Assembly: GCA_016716425.1 (NCBI GenBank)
Contig: JADJWJ010000006.1
Coordinates: 124,001 to 188,000, forward strand
Length of the DNA: 64,000 nt
Source of the DNA: Betaproteobacteria bacterium
GTDB lineage: Bacteria > Pseudomonadota > Gammaproteobacteria > Burkholderiales > Casimicrobiaceae
Direction: 5' to 3'
In this document: positions 51,766 to 60,627 of the stretch, one piece after another
Position numbering within the stretch: position 1 is the stretch's first letter
How the letters are laid out: every line of letters begins with the position of its first letter
Program-made: the position numbers and the translations under genes
Notes under the pieces: generated by a model
The model's input: only the letters and a program-made list of their open reading frames with translations
Database searches by the model: none
Told to the model about the DNA's origin: nothing

Positions 51766-53070
51766 ATGCCGGACACGACGGCATCCGGACGCGCACCGCG
51801 CCACCGGGTGCGCAGGCGCATGCGCGCCAGCGGAGTTGCTCCCGCCGCTTCGACAGCGAAGCAGCGGATCGGATTGGCGCTGGCGGGCGGTGGCCCGCTG
51901 GGCGGCATCTACGAAGTCGGCGCGCTGCTGGCGCTGGCCGACACGCTCGACGGCCTCGACTTCAACGCGCTCGACGTCTACGTCGGCGTGTCGTCGGGCG
52001 GCTTCGTGGCCGCGGCACTCGCCAACGGCATCTCGCCCGCCCAGATGTACCGGCTGTTCATCGACGACGGCGTCGACGCCGCGCTGAAGCCCGAGATCTT
52101 CCTGCGACCCGCGTTCGGGGAATTCGCCCGCTGCGCGGCCGCGCTGCCGGGCCTGGCCGCGCGCGCGGCGCTGCAGTACCTGAAGGACCCGTTCCACCGC
52201 GGCGTGCTCGAATCCTTCTCCACGCTGGCGCGCGCCATCCCGACCGGCGTGTTCGACAACCGCGCGATCGACCACTTCCTCGCGCGCCTGTTCGCCGCTC
52301 CCGGGCGCACCAACGACTTCCGCCAGCTCGGCCGCAAGCTGTTCCTGGTCGCGACCAACCTCGACACGGGCGCCCCGGTCACGTTCGGCCCGCACCACCG
52401 CGCGCACGTCCCCATCTCGCGCGCGATCGAGGCGTCGAGCGCGCTGCCCGGGCTGTTCCCGCCGGTGGCAATCGACGGTGAGTTCTACGTCGATGGCGCG
52501 CTGAACAAGACGCTGCACGCGTCGGTCGCCCTCGACGAAGGCGTCCGGTTGCTGCTGTGCGTGAACCCGCTCGTTCCCTTCGACGCGGGCCTCGCGATGC
52601 GGCGCGGACACACGAGCGTCGACAAGCTCAACCGCGGCGGCCTGCCGCTCGTGCTCGGGCAGACGTTCCGCGCGATCATCCACTCGCGGCTGAAGGTCGG
52701 CATGGAGAAGTACCGGACGCAGTACCCGGACGCCGACGTCCTGCTGTTCGAACCGGACCGCGAGGACGCCGACATGTTCTTTGCGAACATCTTCAGCTAC
52801 TGGCAGCGCAAGCGCCTGTGCGCGATCGCGTTCGCGAAGACGCGCCAGAGCCTCGCGGCGCGCGCGGACGCGCTGACGCCGGTGCTGCGCCGGCACGGTA
52901 TCGCGATCCGGCACGACCGGCTCGCCGAGGGCGACCGCCGGGTCGCCGCGGCACTCACCGACGCGCGCCCGTTGCGGGCGGGCGCCGGCCGCAAGACCGT
53001 CCGCCAGACGACGCGCGAGTTGCGCCACGCGCTCGACCAGCTCGAGCGTGCGGTGGCGTCGGCGCGCTGA
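51766..53070 (+). CDS. patatin-like phospholipase family protein
   Basis: The 434-residue protein has the patatin fold: oxyanion loop LALAGGGPLGGIYEVGALLA, nucleophile Ser76 in VGVSSGGF (GxSxG), and catalytic Asp in FYVDGALN (DGA). It could hydrolyse membrane or storage lipids; its place beside a phasin suggests storage-lipid turnover, which is inference. ATG at 51766 is preceded by GAGGAGAG. A Lys/Arg-rich head of about 25 residues precedes the domain, and a helical region of about 120 residues follows it. There is no signal peptide. Confidence 0.87.
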   Translation: MPDTTASGRAPRHRVRRRMRASGVAPAASTAKQRIGLALAGGGPLGGIYEVGALLALADTLDGLDFNALDVYVGVSSGGFVAAALANGISPAQMYRLFIDDGVDAALKPEIFLRPAFGEFARCAAALPGLAARAALQYLKDPFHRGVLESFSTLARAIPTGVFDNRAIDHFLARLFAAPGRTNDFRQLGRKLFLVATNLDTGAPVTFGPHHRAHVPISRAIEASSALPGLFPPVAIDGEFYVDGALNKTLHASVALDEGVRLLLCVNPLVPFDAGLAMRRGHTSVDKLNRGGLPLVLGQTFRAIIHSRLKVGMEKYRTQYPDADVLLFEPDREDADMFFANIFSYWQRKRLCAIAFAKTRQSLAARADALTPVLRRHGIAIRHDRLAEGDRRVAAALTDARPLRAGAGRKTVRQTTRELRHALDQLERAVASAR

Positions 53071-53125
53071 CGCCGGACGCTCGACGCCGCCCGCGCCGGG
53101 CATCCCCCGCCATCGATCCGGCGCG

Positions 53126-53782
53126 ATGACGCTGAAGAAGCCCCCGCGCCGGACGCGCGAGCGAATCCTCGAGACGAGCCTCGCGCTGTTCAACCGGCTG
53201 GGCGAGCCGCACGTCACGACGGCGGACATCGCCGACGAGATGAACATCAGCCCGGGCAACCTGTACTACCACTTCCGCAACAAGGACGACATCATCGGCG
53301 AGCTCTACGCGGCGTACGAGGCGTCGGTGCTGCCGCTGCTCGCGGTGCCCGACGACCGGTCGCCCGGCGTCGAGGACCTGTGGTTCATGCTGCACGTCCT
53401 GTTCGAGCGGATGCGCGAGTACCGGTTCCTGTACCGCGACCTCGACGAGATCACGTCGCGCAACCGCAAGCTGGCGTCGCGGTTCTCCGATCTCATCCGA
53501 CGCGAGGAACGCAGCGTGCTAGAGTTGTGCCGCGGCCTCGTGCGAAGCGGACAGATGCGCGCGCGCGAGCGCGAGATCGGCGCGCTCGCCGCGAACGTGA
53601 CGCTCGTGTCGATCTACTGGATGTCGTGGCAGCGCGTGATCGGCGTCGGCCGCGGCGCGGGCGGCGAGGGCGAGGGCATGAACCTCCAGCACGCCGCGTA
53701 CCACGTCCTCGCGCTGGTGGCGCCGTTCCTCGTCGACGAGGGGCGCGCGCTGATCGAGCGCCTGGGCGAGGATTACCTGTGA
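53126..53782 (+). CDS. TetR family transcriptional regulator
   Basis: The 218-residue repressor has a TetR N-terminal domain RERILETSLALFNRLGEPHV, TTADIADEMNISPGNLYYHF and RNKDDIIGELYAAYE. Its C-terminal part begins LWFMLHVLFERMREYRFLYR, like the TetR_C_33-type lipid-related regulators found near patatin, PHA and acyltransferase genes. ATG at 53126 follows patatin by 55 nt, so it may be co-transcribed. Target and ligand are unknown. Confidence 0.87.
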   Translation: MTLKKPPRRTRERILETSLALFNRLGEPHVTTADIADEMNISPGNLYYHFRNKDDIIGELYAAYEASVLPLLAVPDDRSPGVEDLWFMLHVLFERMREYRFLYRDLDEITSRNRKLASRFSDLIRREERSVLELCRGLVRSGQMRAREREIGALAANVTLVSIYWMSWQRVIGVGRGAGGEGEGMNLQHAAYHVLALVAPFLVDEGRALIERLGEDYL

Positions 53783-53804
53783 CGACCGACGGGAGGTGAC
53801 GGCC

Positions 53805-54581
53805 ATGGCCAGGAAGTGGGTGAAGTTTCCGCATCCCGACAAGGCGTACGCGTACGACTCCGCGGGCCTGAAGAAGCGCTGGGCACGCCTGCACAAGGGC
53901 GACGGCGAGCCGTTTCCCAGGGACGACGCCGTCGTCGACGCGTGGCGGCATTTCCACGCCGGCGACTTCGGGCAGGCCGTCGCGGCCGGCAGCAAGGCCG
54001 GCGGCGCCGGCGTGAACGCCGCGGTCAAGGCGCAGGTCGTCTACGCGATCTACCTCGAGAAGGCGGAGAAGGCAAAGCTCGCGCTGCTCGAGGAGGCCGC
54101 CGGGATCGCCGACGAGCACCGCCGAGCCGCGCCGAAGGACGCCAATGCGCACTACCTGTACGCGTTCGCGCTCGGCCGGTACAGCCAGGGCATCTCGGTC
54201 GCGAAGGCGCTCGCGCAGGGCTTCGGAACGAAGATCAGGGACGCGCTGCTCACCGCGCTCAAGCTCGACCCGAAGCACGCCGAGGCGCACACCGCGTACG
54301 GCGCCTACCAGGCCGAGGTCATCGACAAGGTCGGCGGACTCGTCGGCGGCATGACGTACGGCGCGAAGAAGGACTCCGCGCTCGATCACTACGCGAAGGC
54401 GCTCAAGCTCTTCCCGGAGTCGCCGATCGCGCACATCGAGTACGGCAACGGCCTCATCATGCTGTTCGGCAAGGGCCGGATCGCCGAGGCGACGAAGCTG
54501 TACGAACAGGCGGCCGCGCTCGCGCCCGCCGACGCCATGGAGCGTCTCGACGTCGAGCTCGCCAGGTCGGAGCTGGAATAG
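53805..54581 (+). CDS. TPR-like hypothetical protein
   Basis: The 258-residue cytoplasmic protein contains helical repeats of TPR type: VVDAWRHFHAGDFGQAVAAG, DANAHYLYAFALGRYSQGIS, DPKHAEAHTAYGAYQAEVID and SPIAHIEYGNGLIMLFGKGR with IAEATKLYEQAAALAPADA. The N-terminal KWVKFPHPDKAYAYD is a recognisable head for this group. Function is unknown. GGGAGG lies about 9 nt before the ATG. It sits 22 nt after the TetR gene and 3 nt before a solute-binding protein gene, so an operon is likely. Confidence 0.72.
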   Translation: MARKWVKFPHPDKAYAYDSAGLKKRWARLHKGDGEPFPRDDAVVDAWRHFHAGDFGQAVAAGSKAGGAGVNAAVKAQVVYAIYLEKAEKAKLALLEEAAGIADEHRRAAPKDANAHYLYAFALGRYSQGISVAKALAQGFGTKIRDALLTALKLDPKHAEAHTAYGAYQAEVIDKVGGLVGGMTYGAKKDSALDHYAKALKLFPESPIAHIEYGNGLIMLFGKGRIAEATKLYEQAAALAPADAMERLDVELARSELE

Positions 54582-54584
54582 CCG

Positions 54585-55547
54585 GTGACCCGGCGGCATC
54601 GCATCGCGGGGAGTCCGGTCAATCCCGGAGCGCGCGGGGTCCTCGTCGCAGCATTCGCGGCGGCGATCGCCTGCGCCGCGCCGCCGGCCGCCGCCCAGGA
54701 CAAGGCAAGCGCCGCGCCCAGGGCCGCGGCGCCGGAGCGCATCGACACGTTGCGCCGGATCCGCGACACCGGCGTGCTCCTGCTCGGCGTGCGCGAGACG
54801 AGCGTGCCGTTCTCGTACCTCGACGCGCAGAAGCAGCCGCACGGCTACTCCGTCGACCTGTGCCTGCGCGTGGCCGACGCGATCCGGGCGGAGATGAAGC
54901 TGCCGCGCCTCGAGGTGAAGTTCGTTCCCGTGTCGTCGTCGAACCGGATCCCGGCGCTGCTCGCAGGCCGGATCGACCTCGAGTGCGGGTCCACGACCAA
55001 CACGCGCGACCGGCAGCAGCAGGTCGCGTTCGCCTACACGACGTTCGTCGCGGGCATCAAGATGCTGGCGAAGAAGTCGGCGGACGTCGACTCGATCGAG
55101 GACCTGCGCGGCAAGACGGTGGTCGTCACCAAGGGCACGACCAGCGAGAAGTTGATGCGGACGCTCAACGACGAGCGGGTGCTCAGGATGACGATCCTCG
55201 AGTCGCCGGATCACGGCGCGTCGTTCAAGGCGGTCGACGAGGGCCGGGCCGTGGCGTTTCCGATGGACGACGTGCTGCTCTACGGGCTCATCTCGAAGGC
55301 CAGGCGGCCGGACGACTTCGCGGTGGTGGGCCGCTACCTGTCGGTCGAGCCGTACGCGATCATGCTGCGCCGCGACGAGCCGCAGTTCGAGAAGATCGTC
55401 AACCGCGCGCTGATCGACCTGTTCCAGTCGGGCGAAATCCGCCGGATCTACGCGAAGTGGTTCAACACGAAGGACCTGAACGTGCCGCTGAACCAGCACC
55501 TGAGAGAAGCGTTCCAGGCACCGAACACGCACCCGGCGTGGCCGTAA
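54585..55547 (+). CDS. periplasmic amino-acid ABC transporter substrate-binding protein
   Basis: The 320-residue protein has a Sec signal (GVLVAAFAAAIACAAPPAAA) and an SBP_bac_3 domain: RIRDTGVLLLGVRETSVPFS, GYSVDLCLRVADAIR, IPALLAGRIDLECGSTTNTR and VVVTKGTTSEKLMRTLND. The ECGSTTNTRDR segment is typical of GltI-type glutamate/aspartate binding proteins. No permease or ATPase gene is adjacent, so it is an orphan that must use a distant transporter or act in sensing. Start GTG at 54585 is 3 nt after the TPR gene. The stop TAA directly touches a GGGTCAGACCC repeat. Confidence 0.87.
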   Translation: MTRRHRIAGSPVNPGARGVLVAAFAAAIACAAPPAAAQDKASAAPRAAAPERIDTLRRIRDTGVLLLGVRETSVPFSYLDAQKQPHGYSVDLCLRVADAIRAEMKLPRLEVKFVPVSSSNRIPALLAGRIDLECGSTTNTRDRQQQVAFAYTTFVAGIKMLAKKSADVDSIEDLRGKTVVVTKGTTSEKLMRTLNDERVLRMTILESPDHGASFKAVDEGRAVAFPMDDVLLYGLISKARRPDDFAVVGRYLSVEPYAIMLRRDEPQFEKIVNRALIDLFQSGEIRRIYAKWFNTKDLNVPLNQHLREAFQAPNTHPAWP

Positions 55548-55633
55548 GGGTCAGACCCTCTGGCGCAGCGCTGCGGCGCGACGCCGCATCTCAACCAGGC
55601 GCTGCGCTACCGCACCATCGGGGTCTGACCCTC
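55548..55633. repeat. GGGTCAGACCC inverted repeat
   Basis: GGGTCAGACCC (55548-55558) and GGGTCTGACCC (55621-55631) are reverse complements and each is nearly palindromic. The inner sequence also has GGCGCAGCGC answered by GCGCTGCGC. The unit begins at the base after the TAA stop of the solute-binding protein gene and lies between convergent genes. A third, partial GCAGACCC occurs at about 55651. It looks like another REP-type family. Confidence 0.65.
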
Positions 55634-55658
55634 GGGATGCCGAGTCGCGAGGCAGACC

Positions 55659-57116
55659 CTAGGCCAACACCGCCTCCGCCTCGGCGGGATCGAGGTCCCC
55701 GTCGCGCGGCCACGGCGCCATCAGCGTGACCAGCACGAGCCGCTCGAACTCATCGCCGAACCGCGCGCTCACGTGCTCCGGATCGGGGCAGAACGCGCGG
55801 TCCGTGATGAGCCCGAACTGCACGGCGCCGTTGTAGGAGATGATCGACACACCCATGCCGATGTCGCCGGACTGCGGCACCCACACGATCACGCCGTCGA
55901 TGAGGGCGCCGGCCAGGTACAGCGGCGCCTGCGGCCCCGGCACGTTGGTCATCACGCTCGACGCATTGCGCGCCAGCGCCTGCAACAGCACCTCCTGCAG
56001 CGCCTTCGGCCCCGAGCCCATCGCCGCCAGCAACCCCAGCGCCAGCACCGGCTGGTACGACCCCTTGAGCGCGTTCATGTTGGCGCGCACGGCGTACAGG
56101 CGCTCGACCGGGTTCTCGATGCCGATCGGGAGGTCGAGGAACACCAGGCCGAACTGGTTGCCGAGCTTGTAGGCCTTCTCCATCGGCCGCAGGTTGACCG
56201 GCACCAGCGCGCGCATCATGACGTCCGCGACCTCGTCGCCCTTGTCCACGAGGTAGGCGCGCAGCGCCCCGGCCACGCACGACAGCACGATGTCGTTGAC
56301 GGACGCGCCCAGCGCGCGGCCGATCGCCTTGACCTCGGACAGCGGCAACGGGTCGGTCCACGCGACCCGCTTGCCGACGCTGGCCTTGCCCTTGAAGCGC
56401 GTCGGGGAATCCTGCGGCATCAGCGCCATCTTCGCGAGTTCCGCGGTGAGCGCCGTGCCCTGGTTGGCCAGCATCACGGCCTTGGCCGGATCCGACCACA
56501 GTTCCGCGCCCTTCTCGAGCAGCGTGGCGCCCACCTTGCGCGCCGTGTGCATCACGCCGGTCAGCGGCGCCAGCCATTGGCCCATGGCGTCGTCGGGGGC
56601 GGCGCGCCTGCGCGGCTGCGGGGCGAACGGCATCGCCGGCGGCCCGTCGGGTCCCGCATCGGTCATCGACAGGATGACGCGCACGAGCGCGATGCCGTCG
56701 GCGTACGAGTGGTGCATCCGCGCGATGAGCGCGCTGCCGCCGTGGTAGTTGTCGACCAGGTGGAACTGCCACATCGGCCGCGCGGGATCGAGCGGCGTGG
56801 TCGCCAGGCGCGACACCAGTTCCTGCAACTCCTTGCGGCCCGCGCGGCCGGGCAGCGCCGTATGCACGACGTGGCGCTCGATGTCGAAGTGGCTGTCGGC
56901 CTGCCAGTACGCGCCGCCCGGCGTCTCGACGGCGCGCTGCTTGAACCGCTTGAAGACCAGGAAGCGCTCGGCGACCACCTTGCGCAGGCGCGCCAGCGAC
57001 ACGCGCTTGCGGAACAGCAGGACGCCGCAGATCACCATCAGGTTGTGCGGGCGATCCATGCGCAGCCAGGCCGTGTCCACGGCGGACATCTTCTCGCGTC
57101 GGGGGGGCGCGGCCAT
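55659..57116 (-). CDS. wax ester synthase/diacylglycerol acyltransferase (WS/DGAT)
   Basis: The 485-residue acyltransferase has the active-site motif MHHSYADG (His135-His136, Asp140-Gly141), the second conserved block ASVNDIVLSCVAGALRAYLV, GNQFGLVFLDLPIG and MTNVPGPQAPLYLAG. It esterifies fatty alcohols or diacylglycerol with acyl-CoA, making wax esters or triacylglycerol for lipid inclusions, at the inner membrane. ATG at 57116 gives the usual MSAVDTAWLRMD near the N-terminus. It is divergent from an acyl-CoA-binding protein gene, and a fatty acyl-CoA reductase lies 1.3 kb away. Confidence 0.92.
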   Translation of the reverse strand: MAAPPRREKMSAVDTAWLRMDRPHNLMVICGVLLFRKRVSLARLRKVVAERFLVFKRFKQRAVETPGGAYWQADSHFDIERHVVHTALPGRAGRKELQELVSRLATTPLDPARPMWQFHLVDNYHGGSALIARMHHSYADGIALVRVILSMTDAGPDGPPAMPFAPQPRRRAAPDDAMGQWLAPLTGVMHTARKVGATLLEKGAELWSDPAKAVMLANQGTALTAELAKMALMPQDSPTRFKGKASVGKRVAWTDPLPLSEVKAIGRALGASVNDIVLSCVAGALRAYLVDKGDEVADVMMRALVPVNLRPMEKAYKLGNQFGLVFLDLPIGIENPVERLYAVRANMNALKGSYQPVLALGLLAAMGSGPKALQEVLLQALARNASSVMTNVPGPQAPLYLAGALIDGVIVWVPQSGDIGMGVSIISYNGAVQFGLITDRAFCPDPEHVSARFGDEFERLVLVTLMAPWPRDGDLDPAEAEAVLA

Positions 57117-57226
57117 GATCGACGGGCTGTGGGCGGGACGGACGGGCGCGTGCGTTGCGCGCGACTTTGCGTTCACGCTAAAGTAGCATGAAAACCGGAC
57201 AACCGGATTCCAGCGAGGAGGACCGC

Positions 57227-57505
57227 ATGGCCGCCGCCCCAAAGAAGGACGATCTCAAGGCCCAGTTCGAGGCCGCAGCCGCAGCCGCCAAGAAGACGAA
57301 GAAGAAGCCCGACAACGCGACGCTGCTGAAGCTCTACTCCTACTACAAGCAGGCGACCGAGGGCGACGTCAAGGGCGAGCGTCCCGGCGGCTTCGATTTC
57401 GTCGGCGGGGCGAAGCACGACGCCTGGGCGAAACTCAAGGGCATGAGCCGCGACGACGCGATGACGAACTACGTGAAGCAGGTGGAGAAGCTCAACCGCG
57501 ACTGA
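57227..57505 (+). CDS. acyl-CoA-binding protein
   Basis: The 92-residue ACBP has the diagnostic DNATLLKLYSYYKQATEGDV and GGFDFVGGAKHDAWAKLKGM with SRDDAMTNYVKQVEKL. Family members bind medium- to long-chain acyl-CoA in the cytoplasm and buffer or deliver it to enzymes. AGGAGG lies 6 nt before ATG 57227, which settles the start. It is divergent from the WS/DGAT gene, so the shared 110-nt region could couple acyl-CoA supply to ester synthesis. Confidence 0.93.
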   Translation: MAAAPKKDDLKAQFEAAAAAAKKTKKKPDNATLLKLYSYYKQATEGDVKGERPGGFDFVGGAKHDAWAKLKGMSRDDAMTNYVKQVEKLNRD

Positions 57506-57527
57506 CCGCCGCGGCGCGGCCGTCCGC

Positions 57528-57558
57528 AAAAAAGCCCGCCGGGTCCAGGCGGGCTTTT
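57528..57558 (+). terminator. rho-independent terminator after the acyl-CoA-binding protein gene
   Basis: AAAAGCCCGCC GGGTCCA GGCGGGCTTTT forms a perfect 11-bp hairpin with a 7-nt loop, 23 nt after the stop codon. The flanking A and T runs let it act for both this gene and the convergent phasin gene. Confidence 0.9.
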
Positions 57559-57607
57559 CGTTGCCCCGGTGACCCGCGCGAGCCGCGGTGGCGGCTCGGG
57601 TGCGCGG

Positions 57608-58165
57608 TCAGCCGGCAGCGGGCTTCGGCGCCCGGCCGGCCGGCTTCGACGCCTTTGCCGCGGGCTTCCTCCCGGGCTTGCGCGCCACGGCCTTCTTCGC
57701 TGCCTTGCGCGCCGGCATGGCCTGGCGGGCGGACTTCCCGCCGGACGCCTTGATGAGCGCGTTCACGGCCTCCGACAGTGCGTCGACGCGCTCGGTCAGC
57801 CGCTCGACGTCGCTCTGCGTGTGCACGCCCAGCTTCGAGAGTGCGCGCGCGACGCGCGCCTCGAACACCTGTTCCAGCTTGTCCCAGGTGCCGCCCACGC
57901 CCTGCTTGACTTCCTTCACCTTGGCCTTGGCGGCACCGTGCGCGGCCGCCGCCGTGTCGACCGCGGCGCGGCGCGTCTTCGACTCCAGCGACTGCCCTTG
58001 CGACACCAGCGTGTCGAACACCTTCATGCCTTCGGCCTGCGCGCGCGAGAACGCGCCCAGCCCGGCGAGCCAGATCTGCCGCGACGAGTCGAGCACCGCC
58101 TGCGCCATGTCCTTCGCGTCGCCATCCTGTTTGCCGGACATGCCGGCCTTGGCTTTCTTCAACAT
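57608..58165 (-). CDS. phasin family protein, PhaF/PhaI-like
   Basis: The 185-residue protein has a phasin domain (AQAVLDSSRQIWLAGLGAFS with RAQAEGMKVFDTLVSQGQ), a helical middle ending DVERLTERVDALSEAVNALI, and a Lys/Ala/Pro-rich basic tail. It should coat PHA granules and, by the tail, contact DNA, as described for PhaF. G-rich GGGGGTT precedes the ATG. The upstream element is shared with the phasin gene at 51 kb. It is longer than that phasin by a coiled-coil segment. Confidence 0.88.
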   Translation of the reverse strand: MLKKAKAGMSGKQDGDAKDMAQAVLDSSRQIWLAGLGAFSRAQAEGMKVFDTLVSQGQSLESKTRRAAVDTAAAAHGAAKAKVKEVKQGVGGTWDKLEQVFEARVARALSKLGVHTQSDVERLTERVDALSEAVNALIKASGGKSARQAMPARKAAKKAVARKPGRKPAAKASKPAGRAPKPAAG

Positions 58166-58222
58166 CGCGAACCCCCGTTTGATCGGCCGCCGCGGGCGAG
58201 CGTCGCCTTCCGCGTCTCGTCC

Positions 58223-58259
58223 ATTCTAGGCGCCGGCCCTAGAGCAATCATACTAAAGG
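58223..58259 (-). promoter_or_regulatory. shared phasin upstream element and promoter, copy 2
   Basis: On the minus strand TTTAGTATGATTGCTCTAG is followed, 13 nt after TTGCTC, by the -10-like TAGAAT (58223-58228). Apart from one base (A for G), the first block is identical to the one at 51091-51111, while the bases between the block and the -10 differ. The -10 lies 58 nt before the phasin start. Confidence 0.65.
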
Positions 58260-58443
58260 AGCGCACGCCGGGGCGCGGCCGCGCGCGCGCGCGGACTCGC
58301 GTCGCAGGCGTACAATCGCCGCGAGCCCCGCGACCGGCACCGTCCGGCCGCGAGAAGAAAACCCCGACGGCCGACCGTTCCCCGCGCGCACGTGCGCACG
58401 GCGGATGCGGATGCGCCCGAGACCACCGAGCACGGAGGATGCG

Positions 58444-60435
58444 ATGGCCTATTTCGTCACCGGCGCGACCGGCTTCATCGGCCAGTTCCTGATGCGCAAG
58501 CTGCTGGCCCGCCGCCGGCCCGTCTACGTACTCGTCCGCAAGGGCTCGGTCAAGAAACTCGACGCGCTGCGCGAGCAGTGGGGCGCCACCGACAAGGAGG
58601 TGATCGCGGTCGTCGGCGACCTCGCCGCCCGCAACCTCGGCGTCTCGCCCGCGGACCTGAAGAAGCTCAAGGGCAAGGTCGACCACCTGTTCCACCTGGC
58701 CGCGGTCTACGACCTCAAGGCGAGCGCCGAGGCGCAGCAGGCGGCCAACGTCGAGGGCACGCGCCACGCCGTGCAATTCGCACAGGCGGTCGCCGCCGGC
58801 TGCTTCCACCACGTGAGCTCGATCGCCGCCGCCGGGCTGTACGACGGCGTGTTCCGGGAGGACATGTTCGACGAGGCGGAGGACCTCGACCACCCGTACT
58901 TCAAGACCAAGCACGACTCCGAGGGCCTCGTGCGCCGCGAGTGCAAGCGGCCGTACCGGATCTACCGCCCCGGGTTCGTCGTCGGCGACTCGAAGACCGG
59001 CTACATCGACAAGATCGACGGGCCGTACTACTTCTTCAAGGCGCTGCAGAAAATGCGCAACCTGCTGCCGCCGTGGATGCCGATGCTCGGCGTCGAGGGC
59101 GGCCGCATCAACATCGTGCCCGTCGACTTCGTCGCCGACGCGCTCGACCACATCGCGCACAAGAAGGGCCTGGACGGCGGCTGCTTCCACCTGACGGATC
59201 CGAACCCGCGCCGGATCGGCGAGGTGCTCAACATCTTCGCCAAGGCCGGGCACGCGCCGCAGATGACGATGCGCCTGAACGCGCGGATGTTCGGCTTCAT
59301 CCCGGCCCCGATCCTCTACGGCGTGGGCTCCCTCGCCCCGATCAAGCGGATGATGCGCGCGGTGCTGACGGACCTCGGCATCCCCAAGGACGTGTTCCAG
59401 TTCATCAACTGGCCGACGCGCTACGACAACCGCGAGACGGTGAAGGCGCTCAAGGGCTCGGGCATCGCCGTGCCGGACCTCGCGAGCTACGCGCCGGTGA
59501 TCTGGGACTACTGGGAGCGCCACCTCGACCCCGACCTGTTCATCGACCGCAGCCTGTCGGGCCGCATCAAGGGCAAGGTGGTGGTCGTCACGGGCGGCTC
59601 GTCGGGCATCGGCAAGGCTACGGCGATCAAGCTGGCCGGCGCCGGCGCGAAGGTGATCCTCGTCGCGCGCGGCGAGGAGAAGCTGGTCGAGACGAAGAAC
59701 GAGATCGAGGCCGCCGGCGGCAAGTGCTGGATGTACACGGCCGACGTGTCCGAGCTGGGCTCGTGCGACGCGCTGGTCGCGCGCGTGCTGGCCGAGCACG
59801 GTACCTGCCACTACCTCGTGAACAACGCGGGGCGCTCGATCCGGCGCGGCGTCATCAACTCGTTCGACCGCTTCCACGACTTCGAGCGGACGATGCAGTT
59901 GAACTACTTCGGCGCGCTGCGGCTCATCATGGGCTTCCTGCCGAAGATGATCGAGCAGCGGCAGGGCCACATCATCAACATCTCGTCGATCGGCGTGCTG
60001 TCGAACGCGCCGCGCTTCTCGGCGTACGTCGCGTCGAAGTCGGCGCTCGACTCGTTCTCGGCATGCGCGTCGTCGGAGTTCCTCGACAAGGGGATCAACT
60101 TCACGACGATCAACATGCCGCTGGTGCGCACGCCGATGATCGCACCCACCAAGATGTACGAAAACGTGCCCACGCTGTCGCCCGAGGAGGCGGCGGACCT
60201 CGTCGTCGAGGCGATCGTCTACAAGCCGGTCCGGATCGCGACGCGCCTCGGCATCTTCGGTGCGGTCTGCCACGCGGCCGCGCCGCGCCTGACGCAGATC
60301 CTGCTCAACACGGCGTTCAACATGTTCCCCGACTCGGCAGCGGCGCAGGGGAAGAAGGGCGAAGCGGCGGCCAAGACCGAGCTCACGCCCGAGCAGATGG
60401 CGTTCGCGCAGCTGACGCAGGGGATTCACTGGTAG
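58444..60435 (+). CDS. fatty acyl-CoA reductase, two-domain SDR protein
   Basis: The 663-residue protein has two fused dehydrogenase domains. The N-terminal extended SDR carries FVTGATGFIGQFLMRKLL (residues 5-22) with a Y-x3-K in PYFKTKHD. The C-terminal classical SDR carries VVVTGGSSGIGKATAIKLAG (from about 382) and catalytic Tyr528/Lys532 in YVASKSALD. Length and layout match the roughly 660-residue Marinobacter-type acyl-CoA reductase that makes fatty alcohols. With the WS/DGAT it could form a wax ester pathway; the substrate is inferred. ATG at 58444 is preceded by GGAGGATGCG. Confidence 0.85.
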   Translation: MAYFVTGATGFIGQFLMRKLLARRRPVYVLVRKGSVKKLDALREQWGATDKEVIAVVGDLAARNLGVSPADLKKLKGKVDHLFHLAAVYDLKASAEAQQAANVEGTRHAVQFAQAVAAGCFHHVSSIAAAGLYDGVFREDMFDEAEDLDHPYFKTKHDSEGLVRRECKRPYRIYRPGFVVGDSKTGYIDKIDGPYYFFKALQKMRNLLPPWMPMLGVEGGRINIVPVDFVADALDHIAHKKGLDGGCFHLTDPNPRRIGEVLNIFAKAGHAPQMTMRLNARMFGFIPAPILYGVGSLAPIKRMMRAVLTDLGIPKDVFQFINWPTRYDNRETVKALKGSGIAVPDLASYAPVIWDYWERHLDPDLFIDRSLSGRIKGKVVVVTGGSSGIGKATAIKLAGAGAKVILVARGEEKLVETKNEIEAAGGKCWMYTADVSELGSCDALVARVLAEHGTCHYLVNNAGRSIRRGVINSFDRFHDFERTMQLNYFGALRLIMGFLPKMIEQRQGHIINISSIGVLSNAPRFSAYVASKSALDSFSACASSEFLDKGINFTTINMPLVRTPMIAPTKMYENVPTLSPEEAADLVVEAIVYKPVRIATRLGIFGAVCHAAAPRLTQILLNTAFNMFPDSAAAQGKKGEAAAKTELTPEQMAFAQLTQGIHW

Positions 60436-60445
60436 GGCACGCGCC

Positions 60446-60627
60446 GCCCCTCGCCCCAGCCCACTCCCCGTCCCGGGAAGAGGGAGCGCTCATCGGGGCG
60501 TGCGCGCAGTGCTCCCTTCGCTCAAACGTTTTCCCGGCTTGCGCGGGGGGCGCTCGTCGATTCGTCGACGCGTGAAATCAGCCTCCCTCTCCCGCCTCGG
60601 GCGGCAGAGGGTTGGGGTGAGGGTGGC
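60446..60627. repeat. REP-like CCCTCACCCC repeat pair overlapping the lipase gene end
   Basis: CCCTCGCCCCAGCCCACTCC with CGGGAAGAGGGAGCG (60446-60491) and its inverted partner CCTCCCTCTCCCGCC with GGGTTGGGGTGAGGGTGG (60582-60629) belong to the same family as the repeat at 49970. The second unit lies inside the 3' end of the lipase coding region. Confidence 0.75.
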
